From the NCBI GenBank assembly GCA_034670405.1, contig JAXDDX010000043.1, positions 1,825,501-1,889,500 of the forward strand: DNA of 64,000 bases, in the 5' to 3' direction. Within the stretch, counting starts at the first letter, position 1. The number at the start of each line of letters is the position of its first letter. The stretch comes from Hoplostethus atlanticus (taxonomy: Eukaryota > Chordata > Actinopteri > Trachichthyiformes > Trachichthyidae). The translations under genes were made by a program, and so were the position numbers. Below the pieces are notes generated by a model, which saw only the letters and a list, made by a program, of their open reading frames with translations, made no database searches and had not been told where the DNA came from. This document shows, piece by piece, positions 1 through 12,300 of the stretch.

Positions 1-190
1 TTGAGGCTTCGAGACGAGTTTGCCTTTGTTTTTGCACTCTTTGTCCAAACTGCAAACTGTCTCTTCAAATTCTTCAACCTTAAGATACTGGCAAAACAAA
101 GGAAAGATACCAAATAACTTCAAATTGAACCACAGGTGGTATCAGCACCACCTTTATCAATGCAGAGTAGTACTGCATTCTGTTGCTTAC
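1..190 (-). other. ARMC9 intron 1 (partial, minus strand)
   Basis: This lies directly 3' of the minus-strand ARMC9 start-codon exon. The donor GT (complement of 'ac' at 189-190) opens the intron, which runs off the left edge. No exon was seen in it. Confidence 0.6.
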
Positions 191-241
191 CTCCTTGATC
201 ATCCCAAGAAGATCAGCTTCATTGGCCAAGATGTCCCCCAT
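191..241 (-). CDS. armc9: ARMC9 first coding exon, inverted relative to the other ARMC9 exons
   Basis: On the minus strand, ATG at 241-239 opens a 17-codon exon reading MGDILANEADLLGMIKE. It ends in phase 0 at a good donor (AAGGAG|GTAAG). This matches the N-terminus of lisH-domain ARMC9, whose first coding exon also ends after a 'K-E' pair just before the LisH domain. ARMC9 acts at the basal body and cilium, and human mutations cause Joubert syndrome. The remaining recognisable ARMC9 exons in the window lie on the plus strand from 3034, so this exon points away from them. Either the locus is inverted inside the gene, or a complete ARMC9 gene continues to the left and the plus-strand exons are a second copy. 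An upstream in-frame ATG (MSSREVAK-) exists, but the family start is MGDIL. Confidence 0.85.
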
Positions 242-378
242 CTTGGCAACCTCCCTGGAACTCATGTGAGTGCCAAAGACGTTTTATAATGCCTAGTGAC
301 AACGAAGATTTGTACTCCCATTAAAGAGCTTCTGAATACCAGCAAGCACTCTTCAGAACCTACAGGGCAAGACATGCA

Positions 379-379
<1 letters not shown>

Positions 380-421
<42 letters not shown>

Positions 422-435
422 AATAATAATAATAA

Positions 436-472
<37 letters not shown>

Positions 473-473
473 T
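380..473. repeat. Compound trinucleotide microsatellite (ATT)n(AAT)n(AGT)n
   Basis: About 94 bp pass from ATT to AAT to AGT units without interruption. A shorter imperfect AGT array follows at 626-660, inside the block that is duplicated at 43 kb. Confidence 0.95.
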
Positions 474-575
474 GTAGGGTCAATGGCATGAAATGTATTT
501 TGTGTCCAATCCATTCAATCTAGTACATCCATTATTTGCCAAAAAAGGAAAAAAAACATCATAGAAACACATGTA

Positions 576-1148
576 ATATTCCACAATATCTACTTCTGAA
601 AACCTTATTTGTCACTGACTCAGTGGTAGTAGTAGTAGTAATAGTAGTTAGTAGTAGTAGTGGGAGCAGGAGGAATGCTATTCCTGCTCAACATATGAGG
701 TTTGAATGGCCAAGGAATGGACTTGACAATAAGAAAGCAAGCTAACAGCTAGTTAATTCAAGCCTGGCTACATTTGATTAACAACATTAGCTGGTGAACT
801 CCGTTAGCTAACGTTAACAACGTTAATAAAAAATAAGCCAAGCTAACGTTAGCTAGTAAGCTAATCAGCTAACGTTATCTACATAACAAAGCTAATAAAA
901 CCTTAACAACAGAGTAATTGCCTCACCTTTTCGCATATCATGTATCTTCAATATCACTTTATATGCTAATACGTTAGAAAATTATCTGCAACTGGTATTT
1001 ATATAATCCATATTCTGCAGTTTTAAACTGATGTGTGGCTGAAAACAACAAAAGTCAGCTAGTACATTAGCTAGCAACAGTGCATAGAAAGGACGCCAAA
1101 ATACCTAGCAACCAGATTGTTGTGAAACGGAAGCTGGAAAGTGGAGAC
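576..1148. repeat. Segmental duplication block A (inverted copy at 43222-43765)
   Basis: The reverse complement of this stretch is found at 43222-43765. Shared landmarks include the 'gtactagctgac' words, 'ggacgccaaaa', 'caaccagattgttgtg', the AGT/ACT array and 'caacatatgaggtttgaatgg' read in opposite orientation. The copies differ by substitutions and by indels in the trinucleotide array. It lies in the 5' flank of the minus-strand ARMC9 exon. Confidence 0.85.
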
Positions 1149-1489
1149 AAATGTCGCAAATTATGGTCGAAAGTTCCCAATATATTTAGAAAAACAAACG
1201 AGATACAACTATAATCGTATTCTGAAAGACAACAAAATGGTTACAGTAATATGGTTCACTTTAAATTTGCACAAGGCAAACTTCGTGGCTCATTTTTGCG
1301 TCCACAATGTATAAAGTACGATGATGTGTTTGGAACAAAGATAGATATATCAATGCGAGGAAATGTTTGACATATTTGTGTTTTGTTTTTTTTCAGACAA
1401 GTGTGTCCCTAAAATTTGAAGTACCGTTATTCAATCTCAGCAGATAAAAAAATCTAAAGGTACTCTGTTTCTTTGGCTATATCAACCGG

Positions 1490-1672
1490 AAGAGATTGCG
1501 TCAAAGGTCGAGCACATTGCTCTTACTTCTTGCTCTTACATTGCTCTTGAGTTGATTTTACTTAGTAATTAATGAATGAGATTTTACCCAAATAAGTTAT
1601 CTAGCCGCTACTTCAACACAATTTGCCACAAAGAGTATCTGCGGTGAGGTTAAAGTGTGCACAATTAATTAA
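1490..1672 (+). repeat. Segmental duplication block B: copy of the polr2h leader/promoter (inverted copy at about 26943-27110)
   Basis: The segment from 'gtcaaaggtcgagcacattgctc' through 'tagccgctacttcaacacaa' to 'gtgcacaattaa' reappears reverse-complemented just upstream of the polr2h splice donor at 26931. The copy stops before that donor, and no polr2h coding exon follows it on the plus strand. It is therefore an orphaned promoter/leader fragment. Its position opposite the ARMC9 start exon suggests ARMC9 and polr2h were once head to head. Confidence 0.8.
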
Positions 1673-3033
1673 CTTCAACTAATGAACTATAGTATTAGGT
1701 GCTATTTTACTACATGTCCACTAAGCTGTGCTACAGACATTCTTCAACCATGCTTACTTTACACAGTAGGCTATATTTTATAAACCACATGATTTCAAAT
1801 TGTCCTCAGCTAACAGATGTCCTTGTTGCACTATGCAAGCACTCATCTGTCCCAAGCCTAACCTATGAAACATGCCTTTCACTGAGCATGTAATTTCTGT
1901 CTGAACTCTATAAATGTTTTGTAATGTATATAATGTAATGTAATGTTATCTGTGGTGGTAGCTCAGTTGATAGGACTGTGTACATGCAACAGAAGAAGTG
2001 CTATAAATATACAGTCGGTTGGTTAGTCGGTTGTTGAATATTGTGACTGTGATATGATTGCAACGAGGACAGCTTTTTTCTACAAATTTGAGAAAAGTCC
2101 AATTTGTGGGTGAAAATGAGACAGAAATGTTTAGGATTTACCCAGTTTGAATATATTGGGGGAAAAAAATCAAATGTGTACATTTATTATTTGGCTAAAT
2201 AAAACATTTCATTCTGCAACAAGTACAGATTCTACACAGTCCCATGGCACATCCATGGCGACGAGTGTAAACATTCAGAGTACTGATGTGTGACTTTAGT
2301 TGTTTTAGGTTTTACTTTAGGTGTTTTAGTTTCACATCTTGTGGTGTAATATCAGAAGCAGATATGCAAACCTAATGGTGTCGAAACCTTTCAGCATCAT
2401 AAATGACCCCCAACCACCACTGCTGCTGAATAGCTGTAGTGGAAAGACCATCAGAGATGAAATGCAGAGCTCAACTTTTGACATTGCTATTGAAATGGGC
2501 CTGGCAGTGTCATCTTGCCAGATGGCCACCGGTCAACTCTCTAAGACTCGGTATTCATGCTGCACTTGACAGTCCTCCCTGAGTTGGCTCACAAAACCTG
2601 CGTCACCTTAAGTACAAGTCCTGTAGCCCATCTGGGGAGACAAAGGTCTCTAGAAATTGGCTCTAAAATAATAAATCAGCTTTATGGGAAACCCAGTAGA
2701 TCGACTTTCCTTCCTTTTAAATTCATGATATTAAACCCTATCCCCTCTGGCTGGCGATCAAAGCATACAGAATAACACGGCAAACAACAAATCTTAGCTG
2801 CAGGATTTTAATGCTCAGTTTCATCATCAAATACTGTAAAATAGCTTTTACCAGATTGCTTTTCCTCCTGCAAATGAAGGGAAACATGTTAGAGCATTTT
2901 GGAATGAAACTGTTCAAATATGACAAGAACAAGTGTTGCCTTAAGTTACAGAAGAAACACTGTAATGTGAGTGTATTTCATTTGCCTTGTTGGTGTTTGT
3001 GTGTTTTGTACAATTTCTGTCTGTGTGTGTCAG
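1673..3033. other. No recognised gene; contains a tRNA-like SINE head
   Basis: No exon was recognised on either strand. At about 1953-1990 a short segment resembles the A-box end of a tRNA-derived SINE ('tggtagctcagttgatagga'). If the missing ARMC9 exons were present upstream of the plus-strand exons they should lie here, but no LisH-like or helical ARMC9 sequence was found. One end of the inverted-duplication breakpoint must lie in or near this interval. Confidence 0.5.
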
Positions 3034-3249
3034 AGGCCATGCAGCAGTTACAGCTCCAGCTGGTTGGAGTCCGGCTGGAGTCAGAGCGGCGGACCGCCAG
3101 CTACATGCGGAAATTCCACAAAATGCAGGCCGACTACTACAACCTGATCAGAGTCACCATCGAGCTGGTCGACTCACTGGAGGCTGCCGTCAGGGGGAAA
3201 CTGGTAGGGCAGGCTGATTTGTTTTGGTTTGTTTTTTATACAAATGGGT

Positions 3250-3301
<52 letters not shown>

Positions 3302-6300
3302 TTGACAACCAGACGACATAGTCCTTTAATACGGACCCAAAAATAGCAACCGTCTCCTCCCTCCCTCCACTCACACACTATGTTAAAGCTCATGGGGCCT
3401 GCTGTGTTTTTGCAGATCTCCCCCGAGTACCTGCAGAGTGTGTGTGTTCGCCTCTTCAGCAGCCAGACCAGGCAGAGCGTGGCGCAGAGTACTGATTTCA
3501 CCAGGCCTGGCACTGTGAGTGAGAACACACAGCCCTCCTCTCCCTCTTTCTCTTTCACACCTCACTGATAGGATTTTCATCTTTTCTTCCTGTCGTAACT
3601 CCAACCCCCACTTTCTCTACACTCCTCGTCTTGATCTCACCTCGCCGGTCTCTCCTCCTCCTCTTCTTGTCTTTCTCTGTCTGCCTCCATTCCTTTACTA
3701 CTTTTATACCTTTGTACTCGGCCTATATTTTCCTCTAGTTCCCATTAGATTGCCCTAGTTTAATTGGATGTATGGCCTCATTTGTGGTAAGAAAGGCCTC
3801 CATTGTTCAGCCACTTGTTTGGCCAAACAAGAGCATCTCTCTAAGGCGTACCTCATCATCAAACATTCACTTGTTCCTAAACACCGCAGTCATTGTCATC
3901 CTCTCAACTGTCCTTATTGGATACCTGTCTTTTTACCAGGTAAAGGCCGTCAGTTTTACTCCCCTCCCTCTACCATTCCTCTAACGTTACCATTTTTTAA
4001 AGAACTCAGACAGACCCGTGAGAGGAGAAGGTACACAAGCCACTTTGACTTTAAAAGCACTTTTCCCACCCTCACGTTGTCAAACAAATTGGCAAAAAGC
4101 AAGAATGCATTATATGACCTCAGTGGTTCTCAACGCTTTTGATATCACTGCACTTAAGTCAGACACAAAAATCAAAAAATTGTTTAGGAATGTCAGGTCA
4201 GTCCTGGTATGGTCATAGAGAAAAAGCTGTACATCTCAGTAGTCACCAGCCGTGCAGGACCCAAACCAAAACCTGGTTGGTTACCTGCCAAAGAGCTGGT
4301 AGATAAACTTACCAGCATTTGGCTGTTGGCTCCTGTTAAGTTCCCACCCTGAATGCCAAGAGCTGGTGGACATGTAATGTAATGTACTTTTCTACTTGGA
4401 CTTTATTTATTTACACTTGAGTCAAAACCTTGAGCATCTGAACTCAAATCAGAGCACAGCATTTGAGATTCAAACAACTAAACTCACAGTAGCAATAGAC
4501 AACATTTAGCTATATTTCTAAGAAAATGGGCCAAACTCTAAAACTTTATCTTCTTTAAGATTTGAGATTTCCCCCCATCCAGTGTCTTAAAACCCAGAGC
4601 TACAGTTCTCAGACGTCAGGATCGTGTTCGCCCTTGCATAGAGAGCGGCTGTTCCCCTTATCGCAACATAACACCATAATTGAGGTGTAATTATGAGACT
4701 CTTTCCCGCTATAATATTGAGATGGCTCTCACCTATTATCCCTCTCTGGTTCTCCTAGCTACCGGGAGAAATCAAAACTCACAGAGCTGGATTATGCTGG
4801 GACAACATACAATAACATCAACAATGGACGACCTTTAGTATTCCCCATGGACGTAAAACAGTACATAGGTGAAAGATGGTGAAGATAGTCAAGGCATATC
4901 TTATGTAAGCTGGGCATTGTAAGGGAGTTCAGTTCACACTCCGGCTGAATCTGAGAATGTTCTTGAAATCAAAGTTATCTCTAAAACAATCCTCTAATGT
5001 ACATTCAGCTTTGCTTGCTAGCTTTGTTGCTAACAGGCTGATGGAGACCTGAGAACAGGGCTGAGCTGTTGTCCTGAATACACCTGAGTACAAATCCTTA
5101 GCTAGTGTTTCCCCGGCCCAGGCCCCCCCAATGTCAAATGTCACAGTGGAACATGTTCACCTGTTACTCCTCCACGCTTCAGGGCAACTGAAATGTGTAG
5201 AGAGGAAGGAATCCAGGAAGGAATCTGGGGATCCATTCTTCCCCGCTTCCTTATTACCCTCCGCACACCAAAGCAAAAATGTGGCCGGAGCACATGATCC
5301 CTCAGACGACATGGATCACTCCCCTGACCTTTCACTACTCCTGCTATAGGCCTGACCATCCAGTCTTCAGATTGGGTTTCAGGGTCCAAAATCCCTTTTC
5401 AGTCCTAAGACACACTGATAGTCCTTTGACCACCAACCCCCCTACACACACACCACCCCACCACCATGCTATATTCCACTGTTCAGAAGCCCCCTTGTCC
5501 CTTTCTCTGAAGGCCTGCAGCTCAGGTGAAGTGAGATGCTCACAGAAAAAAGGGATTGGCTGTTGCTCATTAACTCCCGCCCTCTCTGGTCCGTTGTACT
5601 AATCAAATTGGCCGAGTGTACTTGTCAATCATTGCATGGGCACTGTTGCCAAGTAGAGTATGTCCAGGGATTCAGCATGCACCACAAGCATGATGTACGC
5701 ATGTCCAAACCACTAGTGACTCACCATGACAGCAGCTGACTTGATTGTTGTAGATGGAGGAAACTACTGGGTAAGTAGGAGGACCAGATACTCAGGAGGG
5801 ATGAATGCTTTCCAAGTTGGCATGAAACCACAATGTCTACGTTTCACCTGTAATAATCAAGTTCTAAAATATGTTCTACTCCTCTTTCTTTGTCTTTCTC
5901 TCACTCTTGCGCTGTCTCTCTCTCTCTCAGGCCTCCTCAATGTTACGAGCATCCATTGCACCACAGTGAGTCTTTGATTTAAGCTGGTTGTCTGCTGAAA
6001 CCAAAATGATCATTTGTCAAAACCCCCTCAGACTATTCAATTTCCTGATCAATACATGTTGTTCATCGGTGCTGTGTTGTACTGTTGTCAAACACGGCTG
6101 AGTTCTGGTTTTCTACTAAACTCCAGGAGACCCTCGGAGGTGCCAATGCTGCCCTCTCTGGACTACGAGAAGCTGAAGAAGGACCTGGTAGGAGGCTCAG
6201 ACAGACTCCGGTCCCTGCTGCTTCAGGCCCTGCGCTGGGTGAGGAGTAGGCCCGGGTGTCAAAACCCAAATCCATCTCTGGATCAAAAAGACAATAACAG

Positions 6301-9300
6301 ATTTTAAATTGAGAACGGTCTGCTAGTATTGATATAAAAGCAGAGAGAGAGTCTTCATCAATAGTATGTGTCTCCCCTTGATTTTAGAGGCTGACTCGCT
6401 CGTTCCATGGTGAACAGAGAGACACAGGTGCTGCAGGCCTACATCAGCAACGACCTGCTGGATCGCTACAGTACCAAACAGGTTGGGGTAGGCTCCTATT
6501 ACAATATATCAGAGAGGAATAACACAGCCACCAGAGGCATGCTGGGAGAATAACCTTTTTGTCCACTGGCCACACTGCCTGATGTATCCCAATGTTCCCC
6601 AGACACTTTCAGTTTCATCAGCTTTTCTGAATTTTTCTGAATAGCACGCCAGCCTCAGATGAAGTGGAAGTACCATAGTTCTGCATGGCTTCAGTAAACT
6701 CCCTTGTTATTTATTGAAAGGTCAAAGCCGAGCCGTCAGATCAGATTCCACATTTCACCTCAGAAGATTCTCAGAAGCCCAGGAGCGACTTGCCTTTATC
6801 AAGCTGTTTATTGTTTTTCTACTTGCGTCTGAGCCACCCCAGCTACTCCATTCATCCAGCATACAGCCCCTGGGCAACATGTTGAAGACCGTCCCTTTTC
6901 AGAAGATTAAATGTTCCTCCTCATGTCTTGTTCTTTGTTCACGTACCCGCTCGCCATGGTGCTCCGAGCCACATGAGACACTGATGTTATTTAGAGATTG
7001 ACAATGCTTTATACTGCCTTACAGTAGCGGTGGGGTGTGAATTGCTTGTAACAAACATAAACTGTCTGCGTTTGGTAATGGCCAAACACATGCCCTCAGG
7101 GCAGTGCATGACCTCTCCCATGTCATGTGCCCCGGTTGCCTTTGTGGTGTGTTGGATTGTGATTTTGGTCTGTAGCCCAGATGGAAAAATTTGAAGGAGG
7201 TAGTTCCTCCATTTGACTAACACAAGTAGAGACTGGTTCATTGTGAAAGGAAAGGAAAGCAAACATTTTGTCAGATAAATCCAACAGTTGAGGTTTAAGT
7301 ATTAAGACAAACATGTAAAATCAGCTATTGAAGTAGAAAGGAGAGGCACTGTGTCCGGTGGTCGTCAGGCTGGAGAGGTGACCCTGAACACCCCCTCAAC
7401 CCATGTTTCACCCTCCTCCCATCCGGCCACAGATTCAGAATCTGGATCGGTAAAACGGCGCGCTTCAGCAGAACTGTCTTCATATATCTCTTGTGCCAAC
7501 ATGTCTGCATTCGAGGACAAGAAACATGTTTTTAAAAACACCTATTTCATGTGTTCACAGAAAACGGTGCTTCACTTGATGAGGTCGCAGAACGAGACCG
7601 TCCGTCAATACACGGCTCGTCTCATCAATGCATTTGCTTCCCTTGCAGAGGGTAAGTGCTCAACTGTAGGCCATTAGATTTGGTTAAGCATCAGTACTAC
7701 ATTGGAAGGTCCGTTCTGGTCTAATTGGATGCATTTCCGGAAGTATGGATTCAGGGAAGAGCTCTGGAGCCTTTTATCTTATCTCTTTTCATAAGGGGAA
7801 AAAAGTATCCTTGATAGTGGAAGGACAACCACTAATGATCCTCCACAGCAGGATGCCAGTAACAATGAAGGACATTTCGTTTTTTGAATCATTTTGCTAA
7901 GAGAAATATCATCATTTGTGCTGACACAGTACCTAACCCATCACGCAGAAAGCGGTTGTGGTAAAACTTCTATGAAGTGATATTGGTAACAGAGTGTGGA
8001 GAGAGACTTTCCCCCTCTTTGATGAAGGCATGGTAGGTTATTACTGCCCTATAAAGGAGGTACTGATGTTGATATTGACACTATGGCACCTATCTTGTGA
8101 ATAAACATTTTGACTCTCATCTTTAAATCCCAATTTCAGAGTGTCAAAATTTCAGTACACATGAAGACAGAGGGAAAATATTTGAACTGTAGTTACTGAC
8201 CTCATGTTATGTTACTATCTCCAGGTCGTGTCTACCTTTCCCAGATCCCCTTTCTGCTGAAACTCCTGACAGACGCACTCAGGAAGGAGGAGAAAGACCT
8301 GTCACCAGAGAGAACGTTCTAGTAGCCCTGCAGAAACTCAGCCTCAGGTATCCTTAGAAGAACTACTAAAGAGACAAATACGTTTGTATGTAAGCTGGGA
8401 AATGGCTTTGCTTCGGCAGGTAACCAACCATCATGTGGCGGTCCTATTTTATTAGGAAGATCTAGTAAAATACTGGTAAAATAGTGAAAGTGGCTGTAGA
8501 ATATTGGAAATGTTTGAAGGTACAAGTCACTGTGACCATGAGACATAAAAGTTGATTCAATCCCTGATTGTATTGTTTAGGAATGTGTGGTGTAGCGTGT
8601 TGTTTGTTCAATCACCAATCTCAAAGTGACATTTCACTTGTTCACTTGTGTTCATGTGGCTTTTATTGTATCGATGTTTATCATCATGTCTCGGTAGGCG
8701 GAGCCAGCAGACAGCCATGATAGCGGATGAGCTGATTGGCTGGCTAGTGGATGATCTGCAGGACACGGACTGTCTGAGCGACTACACCCTGGAGTACTCT
8801 GTGGCTCTGCTCATGAACCTGTGTCTGCGCACAAAAGGTACCCTACATCATACAAGGAAAACTCAGAGCATGACCCTTTGTAGTTAAAATGAAAACTTGA
8901 CATTTTGATTGGTTGTTTTTCATCACCAGACACTTTGTTTCCCCAAGTGAAGAGTTAGGCCCAATCCCAATGTCCCCCCTAAGGCCTAAACCCTGAACCC
9001 TCATGGACTTAACTGACGTCACCTGGTAAATGCTTGAGTGCGAGAGGCTGCCAGGGCTCGACATTGTATAAATAGGAATGGGACAGCACTTTGCGACATA
9101 TCGCGTTACCTTGACGACACCAAAGTTTTTTTAATGTACGATTGTGGGTTTGGGACTTTTTAATTTCCGTTTTTTACTTTCTTCACGGCCAAGGCACTTA
9201 AGGGACCGACTGCCTGATCGTCTTCCAGGCTCTTGCCTTACAGAGTGGACGAGAGGTAATTGTCAAATAATCAATCAAGCAAAAATATAAATAAATGGTT

Positions 9301-12300
9301 GATCAATAAACATTTGCCCTTCCATTTGTTTACCGTTTTTTTTTTTTTTTAAACGCTTCCGGGCTTCCCCTGGTAACCCCGTATTCAACGTCACAACGCT
9401 ATGAACTGTGGGTAATTCCCTCAGGCAAAGTCTGCAGAAATGCGGACTTACGGAAAGTGTGCATAAAGGGCTCAAAAAGTCTGCGAGAGAGCCCTCATGC
9501 ACTTGACGATTTGACATTGGGACAGCCCTAAACCCTCGCGGACTTAGCGGGAACGTGCCTCAAAGTCTGTGAGTCCGTGAGTGTGGACATTGGGATTGGG
9601 CCCTAATATCCAAAATGCTATGCATCCATTTTGGAGAAAATCGCTTCTTGATGTTCATAGTTCAAGATATGTCAAATCCAGAGGATCTCGACTGTAAAAG
9701 TGTTCTCCTTTTGGTCTCCAAGGACTTAAGTGAGGGATTGTCCTTTAAAAAGTATCATTTGTTTTAATGTCATGCTATGAATCACTTTTTCAAATGGAGG
9801 ACATCTGTTTTAAAATCTTCAATGATCCTTCGGTTTCCTGAGGGCCACATTGAGAAACTTTCCCCACCATATGAAGTGTGATGGAAAAACAACAAGCACA
9901 AATTCACTGTCACAGTATCCCTTTAGCTACTGAACGAAACATTTGTCCACTCAAATGTCGTACATATGAAGGGCTTGGGTTTTATGGAACTGTCAAAGAG
10001 TAAAACCATAATGCATTCTGGGAAGTGAAATATTAACTTGTTAATAGTCCATGATGTCAGTGTAAATCAGTTTCTCTATGTAGGCCCTCTGACTTTATTC
10101 CTGTTGGATAATTCTGTTAAGGGCACAGTAAAGGCCATTATTGGTTCGCCTCAGGAACCAATACAATTTCATCTTCTCTAGCTTTTCTGAACACAGTGCT
10201 TTAATAGAGCACTCTCCCTTTTACTTCTTTCCTCTTACATCATATCTAGAGTGTCTTTGTTCAGGCCACCCCCTGCCATGATGTCATATGAAAAGTAAAT
10301 CACATCATATGAAAGTGAATCAAATCTTAGTTAGTTCATTTATTTGCAAATAAAAATGATAAAACACAAAGAATAAAAAAAAAACAGATTATTACTAACA
10401 GACATCTCACCTAAGAATCAAACAAATAATCAGACTAGGAGACAAGAAAGGCTTCTCGTGTTGTAAGTGTATGTGTGTGTGTGTGTGTGTGTTTGTGTGT
10501 GTTTGTGTGTGTGTGTGTCTTTGCCCAGGAAAAAGGAAGTGTGCGCAGAACGCCAAACATGTGCTGAAGGTTCTGACTGACCTCCTGGGACACGAGCGCG
10601 CGCACACTCCATTTAATACACAAAAAAATACACTCATAGAAGCACAAACACGTAATCAAATAATAAAATATATAGCATATATGACCATTTATTGTCCCAA
10701 AGGAAATAAAGTTTGCAAAACCATCACAGAAAACAGTGGTTTTACTTTACAAAGAGGCAGAGCTCCTCTTAAACCTCAATGGAAGCTCAGCCCACAAGTA
10801 GCATTAGACTGAAGCCCAGTGAAAAAGGCAAGGGGTAAGAGAGGAGCTAGCTAATATTGTAATAAACCTTTCCGCTAAGGGGAGCAAGGCTACTGGATTA
10901 CAGTAGTATAAAAGCTGCCACCACCTTTGTCTACCGGTCTGGTCCGGTGTCAAACCCTTAAGAGACCCACACAACCACGAAGGATTTAGGAAAAAGGCAC
11001 AGACTTTATTTTAGATCGTTCATGGACAGGCAGAGACACGAGCAGCAACTGCTCCAGAATGGCTGGCACCTCTAGACAAGGCTAGGTAGACTATGTAGGC
11101 TACGGGGAGAACACTGAAGTTAAAGGGCACACAGAAACACACACGTGCCGGTTAAGGACTACGCTTCAGAAGTCAACTTGTCTTAGCGGTCTGGGAAATC
11201 ACTACACACTAGAATTCACTGCACACTATCAGATCACTGCAGTCTGGGGATCCACTACACACTATATCCACTGCAAACACTCTTTATGCCCCGCGCACAC
11301 ACACACACACAGCAAAACCATAGGCCTTCAATCCCACAGCACCCTCTGCGCAACTTGACTGCCCTCTGTCTCCCGCCCGTATTCTAAAATTCCTATGACT
11401 AAATACACATAACAAGACACCCACAATAACTAGACATGGACCACATACAGTACATAAACATGAAGTCTTTAAACTTAACTCTCGCGAGTTGACGAGACCC
11501 TCCCCCGGGGTCTAGGCTTTGCGCACCGCGCCGACTGGTTCTGTCACGGAGGGGAAAAAGGACGTCGGTGCAGTGCGACAGAGGGAGCTCACGGCGGCAG
11601 GCCGAGTGCTCCAAATTGGCTGGGAGCGGCTTTAGGCACTCCTAGACCCGTCCCTCACGCTGACTAACCCCCCCACTCTAGCTCGCTGTCTTCCCCGCCG
11701 GTGGCCCTAACCAGCCACGAACGGATACCACCCCCCAAGAGTGCAGTAGGCTACAGCCTCAGCAACTAGGACTAGCAAATGTCCACAAGCAGTTCTGCCC
11801 TGCTCCCAGTTGGTCGCTCACACTCCCGGCTCTGTCTATTATAGAGTCCCCGACAGAGCGTGAGTCGCAGGTGATTTGCATCCACTCAATTAGTGCAGGT
11901 GAACAGCATCAAGTCACTCAGTCCGCCTCGGGTGGGCATAGCTCCACCACAATATCATGAAGCCTAGCGCTCTGGCTACTAAATGAAAAGGTGCAGTCTA
12001 GCTGTACTACGTTATCCACATTAGCTAGCTAGCCTAGCCTCCAAGAGGTGTTTGTATACCCAACTCAAAAGTAAGCTAGCTCACTTAATTGTTGACATGA
12101 GCCAAGTGCATTTTCCGGTTGAAGCTCCTTATGCAGTCATCCATGGCAACACCAACTTCAACCTCAGCAGGCACGTTGAGGCTCGCCCGTTAGCACCCAT
12201 AAATGTTCACGGTGCCCTGCAGAATGTTTGGCCCCCTTGATAGAGATGAGCTAATACGGCTATGAAAGATGAACAATATTAGCTGCATTCACCTTTACCA

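Larger units (their letters stand above)
242..1489. promoter_or_regulatory. 5' flank between the ARMC9 start exon and a polr2h-leader copy
   Basis: This is the upstream side of the minus-strand ARMC9 exon 1, so the ARMC9 promoter should lie here. No clear TATA box or CpG island was seen. The sequence is rich in the short 'gctaacgtta' words common in fish intergenic DNA. It contains a trinucleotide array (380-473) and a block duplicated in inverted orientation at 43222-43765. Promoter assignment is by position only. Confidence 0.35.

Noticed and set aside
262..523. Open frames encoding long Leu, Ile, Asn or Ser runs
   Set aside because: They are translations of the ATT/AAT/AGT microsatellite on both strands.
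1953..1998. Possible tRNA gene
   Set aside because: Only an A-box-like segment is present. No cloverleaf, anticodon arm or B box was found in the right place, so a SINE fragment is likelier.
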